A stretch of DNA of 64,000 nucleotides from GCA-2709075 sp964492555 (GTDB lineage Bacteria > Pseudomonadota > Alphaproteobacteria > MPNO01 > UBA2964): contig CAZBKQ010000001.1 in assembly GCA_964492555.1 (NCBI GenBank), forward strand, positions 62,001 through 126,000, given 5' to 3'. A program made the position numbers and the translations under genes. Numbering within the stretch: the first letter of the stretch is position 1; each line of letters begins with the position of its first letter. Below, piece after piece: positions 33,558-42,326 of this stretch. The notes under the pieces were generated by a model. It had not been told where the DNA came from. It made no database searches and worked only from the letters and a program-made list of their open reading frames with translations.

Positions 33558-34268
33558 TCAGCTTTCGCGCTCGCCATCCGCTTCCGGCGCGCCGGTGGAA
33601 ATCGGAATTTCGACCGCTGCCGGCGCGGCGTTTTCCGCCACGGCTTCTTCGGGCGCGGCCTCTTCCGTAACGGCTGCCGGCTCGGCGCTGGCCACTTCGG
33701 CCTCGGCGGCCTGTTTTTCCTTTGCCTTGCGCTTCTCGGCGCGCTCGGCGGCGCGGCGGGCCTTTTCAATCGCTTCCGACAGATCCTCACGCGAACAGAT
33801 GCCGAGCGCCACCGGGTCCTGCGCCTTGATATTGGCCATGTTCCAGTGGGTCCGGTCGCGCACCGCGTTGATCGTCGGCTTGGTGGTGCCGACCAGCCGC
33901 CCGATCTGCCCGTCGGACAGTTCCGGGAAATTCCGCACCAGCCAGGCGATGGCGTTGGGCCGGTCATGGCGTTTGGCGACCGGGGTATAGCGCGGTCCCT
34001 TGGTCCGGGCACGCGGGCGCGGCACTTTGGCTTCCGCCAGCTCCAGCGCCAGCGTCGGGTCCGCCGTGCAGCGTTCGATTTCTTCCTGGGTCAACTGACC
34101 GGCGGCGATCGGGTCCAGACCGGTCATGCCGATCGCGACCTCGCCATCAGCGATCCCCTGCACCTCAAGCGGATGCAGATTGCAGAAATCGGCGACCTGA
34201 TCAAAGGTCAGCGCGGTGTTTTCGATCAGCCAGACCGCTGTGGCCTTGGGCATCAGTACCTGTGACAT
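33558..34268 (-). CDS. trcR: DUF1013 family cell-cycle transcriptional regulator TrcR
   Basis: A 236-residue protein with the alphaproteobacterial DUF1013 block: LMPKATAVWLIENTALTFDQVADFCNLHPLEVQGIADGEVA at the N-terminus and AIAWLVRNFPELSDGQIGRLVGTTKPTINAVR in the middle, which looks like a helix-turn-helix. The C-terminal 70 residues are a low-complexity Ala/Glu/Pro tail. DUF1013 proteins are named TrcR in Caulobacter-type genomes and are linked to cell-cycle transcription. This is the first clearly core gene after the accessory region. Confidence 0.85.
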   Translation of the reverse strand: MSQVLMPKATAVWLIENTALTFDQVADFCNLHPLEVQGIADGEVAIGMTGLDPIAAGQLTQEEIERCTADPTLALELAEAKVPRPRARTKGPRYTPVAKRHDRPNAIAWLVRNFPELSDGQIGRLVGTTKPTINAVRDRTHWNMANIKAQDPVALGICSREDLSEAIEKARRAAERAEKRKAKEKQAAEAEVASAEPAAVTEEAAPEEAVAENAAPAAVEIPISTGAPEADGERES

Positions 34269-34379
34269 CTCTACTCCTCAAAAAAACAAAATCACGGCTT
34301 CCGCCGGTGGCGCCGGCCGTGAGATAAATTAAAACTGCCGGGATTTGGACGGGGACGGGATATTGCCGCTATCGCGCCG

Positions 34380-35381
34380 TCAAATCGTGAGGACGATTTT
34401 ACCGATATGAGCGCCGCTGTCCATCAATCTGTGCGCGTCCGCCGCATTCTGAAGCGCAAAACGCTGAAAAATCTGCGGTTTTACCGTGCCGTTCTCAAGC
34501 AACGGCCAGACTTCGCGATGCAGATCATCGGCGATTTCGGCTTTCAATTCTGTTGCGCGGGCGCGCAGGGTGGAGCCTGTAAAGACCAATTGTTTCACCA
34601 TAATCAGATGAACCGGGATTTCCGCCTTGGTGCCCTTCTGGATGGCGATTTGCACCAGCCGTCCGCCGAAGGCGAGCGCGTTGAGGTTTCTTGTTACGTA
34701 ATCGCCGCCGACCATGTCGAGAATGACATCGACCCCTTTGCCGCCGGTTTCCTCTTTTACGGCCTCGACGAAATCCGCGTCGCGGTAATTGATCGCGCGG
34801 TCCGCGCCCAGCGCCTCGCAGGCCGCGCATTTTTCCGCGCTGCCGGCGGTGATAAACACCCTTGCGCCGCGCGCCTTGGCCAACTGGATCGCGGTCGTGC
34901 CGATGCCGCTGGAGCCGCCATGAACCAGAAGCGTCTCCCCTGATTTCAGCCGGCCCCGGGTAAAGACATTGTCCCATACGGTAAAGAATGTTTCCGGCAC
35001 CGCGGCGGCTTCCACCATCGAGAGCCCTTTCGGCACGGGCAGGCAGAGGCTGGCCGGTACCGCGCAATATTCGGCATAGCCGCCACCGGCGATCAGGGCG
35101 CACACCTCTGCCCCGATTGTTGGGGTATCAACAGTTGATCCCACAGCAACAACGGTTCCGGCGATTTCCAGCCCCGGAATGTCGCTTGCCCCCTTGGGCG
35201 GCGGGTATTGGCCCATGCGCTGCATCACATCCGGGCGGTTGACGCCGGCGGCGGCCACCTTGACCAGCACTTCATGCGCGCCGATTTCGGGGACGGGCCG
35301 TTCGGTGGGTCTCAATACCTGCGGCCCGCCGGGTTCAATGATCTCGATGGCGGTCATGATGTCTGGGATCGAATCTGTCAT
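34380..35381 (-). CDS. Quinone oxidoreductase, zinc-independent MDR family (PIG3-like)
   Basis: A 333-residue NAD(P)H-dependent oxidoreductase. Blocks include NRPDVMQRMGQYPPPKGASDIPGLEIAG, the cofactor motif LVHGGSSGIGTTAIQLAKARGA and FGGRLVQIAIQKG, matching the TP53I3/QorA-type quinone reductases. The start at 35381 (MTDSIPDIM) is chosen over an upstream in-frame codon because AGGAA lies nine bases before it. The gene is divergent from the DUF1192 gene. It probably reduces quinones or enones in the cytoplasm. Confidence 0.87.
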   Translation of the reverse strand: MTDSIPDIMTAIEIIEPGGPQVLRPTERPVPEIGAHEVLVKVAAAGVNRPDVMQRMGQYPPPKGASDIPGLEIAGTVVAVGSTVDTPTIGAEVCALIAGGGYAEYCAVPASLCLPVPKGLSMVEAAAVPETFFTVWDNVFTRGRLKSGETLLVHGGSSGIGTTAIQLAKARGARVFITAGSAEKCAACEALGADRAINYRDADFVEAVKEETGGKGVDVILDMVGGDYVTRNLNALAFGGRLVQIAIQKGTKAEIPVHLIMVKQLVFTGSTLRARATELKAEIADDLHREVWPLLENGTVKPQIFQRFALQNAADAHRLMDSGAHIGKIVLTI

Positions 35382-35466
35382 TGCGGGTTCCTGTTGTCGG
35401 GGCTGCACGATTTCACGAGACCGGAAAATGTTCTAAATTTTGCCAACTGACAAGAAAACGGAGGGA

Positions 35467-35661
35467 ATGATGGCGACGGAAGACGAAGACGATCTGCCGA
35501 GGCCTACCGGCGAATTCGAGCCAAAAAACCTCGACGATATGTCGCTTGAGCAGCTTGAGGACTATATCGCCGTGCTGGAAGACGAAATCACGCGGGTAAA
35601 GGCGGAAATCGCCCAGAAATCCGACGTCATGAAGGCGGCGGAATCGATTTTCAAAAATTAG
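35467..35661 (+). CDS. DUF1192 small acidic protein
   Basis: About 64 residues: an acidic N-terminus with EFEPKNLDDMSLEQLEDYIAVLEDEI, which is the DUF1192 signature, and a short coiled coil to the C-terminus. Two adjacent ATGs (35467 and 35470) follow a perfect GGAGG; the second has the better spacing. The function is unknown. It is common and conserved in alphaproteobacteria. Confidence 0.82.
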   Translation: MMATEDEDDLPRPTGEFEPKNLDDMSLEQLEDYIAVLEDEITRVKAEIAQKSDVMKAAESIFKN

Positions 35662-35790
35662 GGTAAAGTTTTTCGAAAATTTTACGCCTTGTTAACTTTT
35701 ATCCTTCACCATTCTGATTAACGGTCCTCCTTGGGATCGTTTCGTCAATGGATCCTCATCCATCCTTTTGACGCCTCCCTGTTGAAACTC

Positions 35791-35816
35791 GAGCCGCCCT
35801 TTGGGCGGCTCTTTTT
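35791..35816 (+). terminator. Rho-independent terminator (plus strand)
   Basis: GAGCCGCCC-TTT-GGGCGGCTC followed by five T, downstream of the DUF1192 gene. The remaining 35662-35882 stretch holds this and the opposing rpmE terminator. Confidence 0.9.
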
Positions 35817-35831
35817 CTTTTTCCCCAATAG

Positions 35832-35854
35832 AAAACCGCCCCGGAAGGGGGCGG
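35832..35854 (-). terminator. Terminator of rpmE (minus strand)
   Basis: On the minus strand CCGCCCC, five bases, GGGGCGG then TTTTC lies about 30 bases past the rpmE stop. Confidence 0.8.
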
Positions 35855-35882
35855 CTCCACAAATTCAGACGGGCGCAAGGCC

Positions 35883-36107
35883 TTATTTGAGGCCGAAACC
35901 CTCGAATTTCTTGTTGAACTTGGCGACCTGCGTGTCCTGCGTATTGATCCGTGCCGCGCCCCCGGTCCAGGCCGGGTGCGAGTTGGGATCGATATCCAGC
36001 TTCATCGTGTCGCCCGGGCTGCCCCAGGTCGAACGGGTCTGGTAGGTCGTGCCATCCGTCATGACGACGGTGATCTCGTGATAATCGGGATGAATTTCCT
36101 GTTTCAT
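35883..36107 (-). CDS. rpmE: 50S ribosomal protein L31
   Basis: A 74-residue protein beginning MKQEIHPDYHEITVVMTDGT, with STWG and HPAWTG further on: the alphaproteobacterial L31. There is no CxxC pair, so it is the zinc-free form. A GGAGGAAAAG site precedes the ATG (on the minus strand). It is divergent from the ABC exporter gene. Confidence 0.95.
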   Translation of the reverse strand: MKQEIHPDYHEITVVMTDGTTYQTRSTWGSPGDTMKLDIDPNSHPAWTGGAARINTQDTQVAKFNKKFEGFGLK

Positions 36108-36230
36108 CTTTTCCTCCGCAACGGCGAGCGGTTATACAGCACAAATGGCGGGGAATGCAAGCGTTCCGCGTTGACGCGACCGCATACCGGTGCTTGTTAG
36201 TCCGGCGAATTCGAATTCGGGAGGAATAGA

Positions 36231-37739
36231 GTGGCGAAACGGCCGCAGAACGACGCCGGAACAGGGGGCGGAGACGACCGTCCGCGCGCCCGTATCGGCG
36301 CGCTTCGCGGGATTTTGCCCTATCTCGCGCCCTATAAACCGGCGATCGCCGGGGCGCTGATCGCGCTCTCCGTGGCGGCCAGCGCGGTTCTCGTCATGGG
36401 GGTGGGGTTGCGCACGCTGGTGGACCAGGGGTTCAGCAGCGGCGATGAAGCCTTGCTCGACCGGGCGCTTGTGGGACTCTTTATCGTTATCGCGGTGCTG
36501 ACGGCGGCAACCTATGCGCGGTTTTTCCTGGTCTCCTGGATCGGTGAAAAAGTGGTCGCCGATATCAGGCGCGACGTCTTTAGCCACGTGCTTTCCCTGA
36601 GCCCCGGGTTTTTTGAAACCACCCGCATCGGCGAGGTCATGTCGCGCCTGACCACCGATACGACATTGTTGCAATCGGTCGTCGGGTCGCAGGTTTCGGT
36701 CGCGCTCCGCAATATGCTGCTGTTCCTCGGCGGGACCACCATGCTGATAGTGACCAGCCCGCGCCTGACCGGGTTCGTTTTTCTGGTCGTGCCGCTGGTG
36801 GTCACCCCGATCATCCTGTTTGGCCGCCGGGTGCGGCGCCTGTCGCGCGCCAGTCAGGACCGGGTCGCCGATGTCGGCGCTTATATCGAGGAAACGCTGA
36901 ACGCNNNNNNNNNNNNNNNNNNNNNNNNNNNNNNNNNNNNNNNNNNNNNNNNNNNNNNNNNNNNNNNNNNNNNNNNNNNNNNNNNNNNNNNNNNNNNNNN
37001 NNNNGTGACCTTCCATTATCCGTCCCGTCCCGACATGGCGGCGCTGTCCGATTTTTCCCTGACGGTGGAGACGGGCGAGACCGTGGCGCTGGTCGGGCCG
37101 TCAGGCGCGGGGAAATCAACGGTCATCCAGCTTTTGCTCAGATTTTACGATCCCTCTGACGGGGCGGTTACGCTGGATGGGGTCGATCTGCGCGCGGCGG
37201 CGCTGTCGGACATACGGGGGCGTATGGCGCTGGTGCCGCAGGACCCGGTCGTTTTCGCCGCCGATGCCTGGGAAAATATCGGCTATGGCTGCCCCGGCGC
37301 CTCGAGAGACGAAATCCGCGCGGCGGCGGAGGCGGCGGCGGCTACGGAATTCCTCGACCCGCTGCCGGAAGGGTTTGAGACGTTTCTGGGTGAAAAAGGG
37401 CTGCGGCTTTCCGGCGGGCAGCGTCAGCGTGTGGCGATCGCCCGGGCGGTGCTGCGCGATGCGCCGGTGCTGTTGCTGGATGAGGCGACATCGGCGCTTG
37501 ATGCCCAAAGCGAACGGGTGGTCCAGGCGGCCTTTGAAAAGCTGATGGCGGGGCGGACCACTATCGTGATTGCCCATCGCCTCGCCACCGTTCTGAAGGC
37601 CGACCGCATCGTGGTGATGGACAAGGGGCGTATCAACGCCATCGGCACGCATGACGAGCTGATCGCCGAGGGCGGGCTCTATGCACGGCTCGCCGCCTTG
37701 CAGTTCGACCGGGAAGAGGAACCGGTCCCGGTCAAATAA
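36231..37739 (+). CDS. ABC exporter, fused permease-ATPase (MsbA-like; contains assembly gap)
   Basis: A half-size lipid or multidrug ABC exporter. The N-terminal part has transmembrane helices (IAGALIALSVAASAVLVMGVG) and RIGEVMSRLTTDT; the C-terminal ATPase has Walker A GPSGAGKST, the Q-loop LVPQDPVVF, signature LSGGQRQR, Walker B VLLLDEATSALD and H-loop IAHRLATV. It starts at a GTG with GGGAGGA upstream. The protein reads as 502 residues with the 100 N counted, but the family is near 600; the permease is missing its last two helices, so the real gap must be around 400-450 bases. Confidence 0.9.
   Translation: MAKRPQNDAGTGGGDDRPRARIGALRGILPYLAPYKPAIAGALIALSVAASAVLVMGVGLRTLVDQGFSSGDEALLDRALVGLFIVIAVLTAATYARFFLVSWIGEKVVADIRRDVFSHVLSLSPGFFETTRIGEVMSRLTTDTTLLQSVVGSQVSVALRNMLLFLGGTTMLIVTSPRLTGFVFLVVPLVVTPIILFGRRVRRLSRASQDRVADVGAYIEETLNXXXXXXXXXXXXXXXXXXXXXXXXXXXXXXXXXXVTFHYPSRPDMAALSDFSLTVETGETVALVGPSGAGKSTVIQLLLRFYDPSDGAVTLDGVDLRAAALSDIRGRMALVPQDPVVFAADAWENIGYGCPGASRDEIRAAAEAAAATEFLDPLPEGFETFLGEKGLRLSGGQRQRVAIARAVLRDAPVLLLDEATSALDAQSERVVQAAFEKLMAGRTTIVIAHRLATVLKADRIVVMDKGRINAIGTHDELIAEGGLYARLAALQFDREEEPVPVK
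36905..37004. other. Assembly gap (100 N) inside the ABC exporter
   Basis: Placeholder of exactly 100 N. Flanking protein sequence (ends at GAYIEETLNA, resumes at VTFHYPSRPD) shows about 150 residues are missing, so the true length is larger than 100. Confidence 0.99.
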
Positions 37740-37743
37740 GAAA

Positions 37744-39102
37744 TTATCTGTTCGTGAGCTTGAATTCGATGCGGCGGTTGCGCCGCAGCGCGCCGGGCGT
37801 GTTGGATTTGTCGATCGGGTGAAACTCGCCGAACCCGGCGGCGACCAGCCGGTCCGCAGGCAACCCGTTGGCGATCAGCAGCTTGACGACAGATACCGCC
37901 CGCGCGGTCGAGAGTTCCCAGTTCGACGGAAATTGTCCGGTGCGGATCGGCAGCTTGTCGGTGTGCCCGTCGACCCGTAACACCCAGTCAATATTGGCCG
38001 GTATTTTGCCGGCAATTTCGGTCAGGGTGCGCGCCAGTGCTGCGATCTGTCGCTCACCACCGCCCTTGATCTGCGATGACGCCGAATCGAACAGGACCTC
38101 GGACTGAAAAACAAAGCGGTCGCCGACAATCCGGACATCGCGCCGGTTGCCGATGACTTCACGCAGCCTGCCGAAAAATTCCGACCGGTAGCGCGCCAGC
38201 TCCTGCACCTTGCTGGCCAGCGCCGCGTTCAGCCGCTTGCCGAGATTGGCGATCTGCACCTGCTGTTCCCTGGATTTCGCCTCCGACGCCTGCAACACGG
38301 CGGATATTTTGGCAAGCTGCTGGCGCAAGGCGGCGATCTGCCGGTTGAGCAATTCCACCCGGGCCCGGGCTTCGGCTGAGAGCTTTTTCTCCGCATCCAG
38401 CGTTTCTTCCGCGCCGGTCGCCCGCTCCGTCATGCGGGTCAGCAACAGCTCGTTTTCCGTCACCTTTTTCTGGGCGAGCGCGGTGCGTTCTTTTTCGGTG
38501 CTGAGTTTGGCTTCCAGCGCCTTGCTCTCGTCGCGCAGCGCGGTCAGCGATTCTTCGCTGGATTTGAGGGCCGCCGCCTTGGTGGTGACCTCTTTTTCGA
38601 GCTTTGCGCGCAACTCCTTTAACGCCGCGATATCGCGCCGCAGCAATTCTAGCTGCCCAAGCTGCGTCTTGATCTTCGCCCGGTCCGCCTCGATGGATTT
38701 GAAGGCATCGGCGAGATCGGTGGAAGCTTTTGCCGTCTTTTCCTGCGATTCTGCGAGCGCCGCCGCCAGCCGTTCCTTGTCGCTCAGCGCGGCGGCGAGT
38801 TGCGCGCTCAACGCATCCCTCCGGGTGACGGAGCTTTGCAGCTCGGCGGAGAGTTGTCCGATTTCATCCCGGAGCCCCGCATTGCTCTGCTGTTCCAGCG
38901 CCAGCAGCTCGGAAAGTTCCGCCACCTGCTTGTTCAGGCGGCTGAGCGCTTCATTCCGGCCGGTCAGGATCTCCGACAGGAAGTGCTGCGCCAGGGTGAA
39001 AACCATCAACAGAAACAGAATGATGATCAGCAGGGTGGAAATCGCATCGACGAATCCCGGCCAGATATCGGGAACGGCGCGGCGTCTGATACGGGCGTGC
39101 AT
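37744..39102 (-). CDS. MotB-like OmpA-domain protein with long coiled coil
   Basis: A 452-residue inner-membrane protein. A single helix near residues 15-40 (PGFVDAISTLLIIILFLLMVF) contains an Asp where MotB carries its proton-binding Asp. A heptad-rich coiled coil fills about residues 50-290 and an OmpA peptidoglycan-binding domain (ILFDSASSQI, VDGHTDKLPI, RRNRRIEFKL) ends the protein. It lies 17 bases after the MotA/ExbB-like gene. Together they resemble a proton-driven stator of unknown output. It is not the flagellar MotB because no flagellar genes are near and the coiled coil is much longer. Confidence 0.87.
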   Translation of the reverse strand: MHARIRRRAVPDIWPGFVDAISTLLIIILFLLMVFTLAQHFLSEILTGRNEALSRLNKQVAELSELLALEQQSNAGLRDEIGQLSAELQSSVTRRDALSAQLAAALSDKERLAAALAESQEKTAKASTDLADAFKSIEADRAKIKTQLGQLELLRRDIAALKELRAKLEKEVTTKAAALKSSEESLTALRDESKALEAKLSTEKERTALAQKKVTENELLLTRMTERATGAEETLDAEKKLSAEARARVELLNRQIAALRQQLAKISAVLQASEAKSREQQVQIANLGKRLNAALASKVQELARYRSEFFGRLREVIGNRRDVRIVGDRFVFQSEVLFDSASSQIKGGGERQIAALARTLTEIAGKIPANIDWVLRVDGHTDKLPIRTGQFPSNWELSTARAVSVVKLLIANGLPADRLVAAGFGEFHPIDKSNTPGALRRNRRIEFKLTNR

Positions 39103-39119
39103 CGCGGGTGCGCCGCCGC

Positions 39120-40265
39120 TTACTGTCCGCCGCCGCGTTCCGCCGCCGCGGCGATAGTGCGGGACAGGACGCGCAACTCGCTGCGCAATTCGGATACGGT
39201 TTCGGACCGGCCTTTTTCCATTTCCTCCAGCATGCGCCCCAGCTGCCGGTCGATATTGCGCACACTGTCTTTCAGCCCGTCATCTTGTCCCGATTGCGGC
39301 AGGGCGGCTTCGCCGATCCGGGCGAGCAACGGTTTGATCTCGATCTGCGCTTCGGCGATTTTGATCATCAGCGATTGTTCGGTCTTCATCTGCTCGGTCA
39401 GCAAATTCATCTTGTCGGCCAGCTCGCTAATGCTCTGGTTGGCCGAAATCCGGCTTTCCTCGCCGCGTTCCAGCGTCCGTTGCAGACTTTCCAGACTATC
39501 CGCCGTCTGCTCCAGAAGCGCCTCGACATAGGCGGGCACGCCGGTTTCGCCTTCGCCGACCGACAGCGCACCGGAAGAAAGCCGCGTCTGGCGCGCCAGC
39601 CATTCCTCCACATCGTTATAGAAATGGTTTTGCGCCTGACCGGACTGGAGTTCCAGAAAACCCAGGATCAGCGATCCGGCCAGACCGAAAAGCGAGGAGC
39701 TGAACGCCGTGCCCATCCCTTTGAGCGGGGCCTGCAACCCCTGTTTCAGATCGCTGAAAACGGCGGTGAGATCGCCCGCGCCGACGCTGAGTCCCGCGAT
39801 AACGCCGCCGACCGATTCAATGGTTTGCAACAGTCCCCAGAAGGTGCCGAGAAGGCCGAGGAAAATCAGCAGCCCGATCATATAGCGGGACAAATCGCGT
39901 GATTCTTCGAGCCGCGACGCCAGACCGTCCAGAAGGGAGCGCTGCGACAGGGCGGAGAGGGTGGTGATGGTCTTGCGTTCGCCCAACATCGCCGCCATAG
40001 GCGCAAGAAGCCGGGGCGGGTCCTGGACCGAGACCCCCGGCTGGGTGGATCGATAGGCTTCCAGCCAGGCGGTCTCGCGGATCAACTGGATCGTCTGGCG
40101 GAAGATATAGACGATTCCGAGGACCAGAACGCCGAGGATCAACCCGTTCAGCGCGGGGTTCGCCATAAACGAACTGAAAAGCGTCGCCGACAGAACGCCG
40201 ATCACCACGGTCACTACGACCAAAAAAATCAGCATCCGGATGAGATAATGCCGCGGCGTGCTCAT
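39120..40265 (-). CDS. MotA/TolQ/ExbB-like proton channel protein
   Basis: A 381-residue membrane protein with two helices at the N-terminus (about 10-60) and a pair in the middle (YMIGLLIFLGLLGTFWGLLQTIESVGG, and GMGTAFSSSLFGLAGSLILGFLEL) matching the MotA_ExbB core, including the Thr/Ser-rich pore helix. The last 130 residues are helical and probably coiled coil. It pairs with the MotB-like protein 17 bases downstream. Function is inferred from family: proton flow driving movement in the envelope. Confidence 0.85.
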   Translation of the reverse strand: MSTPRHYLIRMLIFLVVVTVVIGVLSATLFSSFMANPALNGLILGVLVLGIVYIFRQTIQLIRETAWLEAYRSTQPGVSVQDPPRLLAPMAAMLGERKTITTLSALSQRSLLDGLASRLEESRDLSRYMIGLLIFLGLLGTFWGLLQTIESVGGVIAGLSVGAGDLTAVFSDLKQGLQAPLKGMGTAFSSSLFGLAGSLILGFLELQSGQAQNHFYNDVEEWLARQTRLSSGALSVGEGETGVPAYVEALLEQTADSLESLQRTLERGEESRISANQSISELADKMNLLTEQMKTEQSLMIKIAEAQIEIKPLLARIGEAALPQSGQDDGLKDSVRNIDRQLGRMLEEMEKGRSETVSELRSELRVLSRTIAAAAERGGGQ

Positions 40266-40329
40266 GCGGAATTTTCCCGGAAGAGGCCGCGGGCGCGCGA
40301 AACGCTGCTCTCGCGGTCCGCCAACGACA

Positions 40330-41364
40330 TCAGCGCTGTCTGACGATCACATCGACACGGTCGGCCGGTCCGTCCCCGGCCTTGGAGCCGAGCGCCCGGA
40401 CATCGATCCGCGTGCTTTTGATGCCTGCCCCGATCAGGTGAGACCGGACGGCGAGAGCGCGTGACAGCGACAGGCGTCGTGCCTGGCTTTCGGATTTGCC
40501 GCCGGTGCCGGCATAGGCCATGAGCTGAACCCGCAAAGCGGGATCGGATTTGAGCTGTTGCGCCACCGATTTGAGGGTCGTGTCGCCGGAAGAATCCAGC
40601 TTGGCGGATCCGGCGGCAAAGCCGATACGGCGCTGATCACCTGTCGCCGGGCTCGCGGGGGCGGCGGGTGGCAGGCTGGCGACGGAAACCGGCGCTTTCG
40701 CGGTTGGAGGCTTCGGTGCGGCCATCGCCGGTTTCGGCGGTGCCGCGACCACTGGCGGTGGCAAGGGCACCGGTTTGCTGTCGATGGACGGCGCTGTCGG
40801 TATTGCCGTTGGCGGTGGTGTCGGGATGCCTGGTACCGCCGGGACAGCAGCGACGACCGGTTTTTTCGGTGCGGGTGGCGGCGCTTTTGGCGCGGCAGGC
40901 GGTTTTGACGCAATCGGCGCGGGTTTGCGCACCGGCGCGCGCATGACCGATTTCGGGGCCGGCGCGGGCTTTGGCGCGGCGCGGCGAGCCGTGCGGCGCG
41001 GGGCAACGCGCTGTGCCGGTTTTGGCGGGCTCAACAGTGACATGTCGCGCTGCGGCGGCGCGGTCAGGCCGATCTGACCGGCGGGCGGGGTAAAGCGGCC
41101 ATTGCGAATGACCGGAAATTTCGGACCCGATCCATCGGCGGCGTATAGAGGCGGCGCCGGAACGGAGAGACGGGCACCTGACGCGCTGTAGTGCGGGGCC
41201 GGACGGCCGAGCAGGGTGGATGGCACGTTCGGCGGCGCACCGAGATTTTCAAGCACACCGTAATCGACGGTGACGCTCTGCGCCTGCAGCGCCGCCGGCG
41301 GAAAAAGCGCTGCCATGACCAGAAGAGCGCCGGTCTGAATTTTGATGATTTTGATGCCGCGCAT
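40330..41364 (-). CDS. OmpA-family periplasmic protein with Pro/Ala-rich linker
   Basis: A 344-residue protein with a signal peptide (LLVMAALFPPAALQAQ), a long linker of Pro, Ala and Lys (about 100-230) and a C-terminal OmpA-type domain (IGFAAGSAKLDSSGDTTLKSVAQQL; RALAVRSHLIGAGIKSTRIDVRALG). It lies upstream of the MotA/MotB-like pair in the same direction, with 64 bases between, so it may be the outer partner of that stator. The start at 41364 (MRGIKIIK) begins the signal peptide. Confidence 0.85.
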   Translation of the reverse strand: MRGIKIIKIQTGALLVMAALFPPAALQAQSVTVDYGVLENLGAPPNVPSTLLGRPAPHYSASGARLSVPAPPLYAADGSGPKFPVIRNGRFTPPAGQIGLTAPPQRDMSLLSPPKPAQRVAPRRTARRAAPKPAPAPKSVMRAPVRKPAPIASKPPAAPKAPPPAPKKPVVAAVPAVPGIPTPPPTAIPTAPSIDSKPVPLPPPVVAAPPKPAMAAPKPPTAKAPVSVASLPPAAPASPATGDQRRIGFAAGSAKLDSSGDTTLKSVAQQLKSDPALRVQLMAYAGTGGKSESQARRLSLSRALAVRSHLIGAGIKSTRIDVRALGSKAGDGPADRVDVIVRQR

Positions 41365-41483
41365 CGCTTGCAACCCCTCAACTCGTCGCGGGCCGCAGGA
41401 CACGGCGACCCCGCCTGAACAGGACACGTCGAACCATAGCGCAGCGACTCTTGTCTCACAACAAGTTAGCGGGTGCGCGTGGA

Positions 41484-42284
41484 TCAGCCCTTGTTTCGCA
41501 GACCTTCGCGCAGCAACCGGCCGATCGAATCGTATAGCGCCCCGTTGGTCGCCAGAATGGACGGTCCGTTCAGCGGATCGTTGCGGCCATCGATTTCGCT
41601 GACCATGCCGCCCGCCTCGCGGACGATGAGAATTCCCGCCGCGACATCCCAGGGGGCGAGCCCGAATTCCCAGAACCCTTCATACCGGCCCGCCGCGACA
41701 TAGGCGAGATCGAGCGCCGCGGAACCGAAACGGCGGACACCCGCGGTGTGTTCCATCATCGACGGCAGCACGGCGATCATCTCGTCCTTGCCGTCGCGGC
41801 CCATAAACGGGATGCCGGTGGCCAGGATGGCGTCCGGAAGGGCCCCGCGCGCGGACACCCGGATTCGCTGATTGTTGATATAGGCGCCCTGACCTTTGGC
41901 GGCCCAGAATACTTCCTCGCGCAACGGGTCGAAAATCATCCCCGCAACGATCTCACCCGCTTGGGCGTGCGCGATCGAAATACAGAAATGCGGTATGGCG
42001 TGGAGGAAATTGGTGGTGCCGTCGAGTGGGTCGACGATCCATTGATCGGGGGCGTCCGCGTCACCGATGGCGCCCGATTCCTCAAGCAGCATGGAAAATT
42101 CCGGATGGGCGGCGCCGAGCTCCCGCTTAAGGATGCTTTCCGCCCGCCGGTCGGCCTCTGAGACGAAATCCGCGGGCCCCTTGCGGGAAACCTGCAAATG
42201 CTCGACCTCGTTGAAATCGTGAATCAGGCTGCGCGCGGCCTTACGCGCCGCGCCGTCCATGACGTTGATGATGGCTGGACGCAT
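41484..42284 (-). CDS. suhB: Inositol monophosphatase family protein SuhB
   Basis: A 266-residue Mg-dependent phosphatase. Metal-binding blocks are EESGAI (Glu) and WIVDPLDGTTNFLHAIPHF (DPLDGT), with the C-terminal APWDVAAGILIVREAGG. It hydrolyses inositol-1-phosphate or related sugar phosphates. It starts about 42 bases after the efp stop on the same strand, so efp and suhB may be co-transcribed. Confidence 0.92.
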   Translation of the reverse strand: MRPAIINVMDGAARKAARSLIHDFNEVEHLQVSRKGPADFVSEADRRAESILKRELGAAHPEFSMLLEESGAIGDADAPDQWIVDPLDGTTNFLHAIPHFCISIAHAQAGEIVAGMIFDPLREEVFWAAKGQGAYINNQRIRVSARGALPDAILATGIPFMGRDGKDEMIAVLPSMMEHTAGVRRFGSAALDLAYVAAGRYEGFWEFGLAPWDVAAGILIVREAGGMVSEIDGRNDPLNGPSILATNGALYDSIGRLLREGLRNKG

Positions 42285-42326
42285 TTGCGCGCTCCTGAAT
42301 TTGCGTCTGACCGGTTTCGGTCCGGA

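Noticed and set aside
37744..40265. Zorya-type anti-phage system
   Set aside because: The ZorA/ZorB-like layout is there, but no ZorC, ZorD or ZorE gene or other defence gene lies nearby, and the neighbours are core genes.
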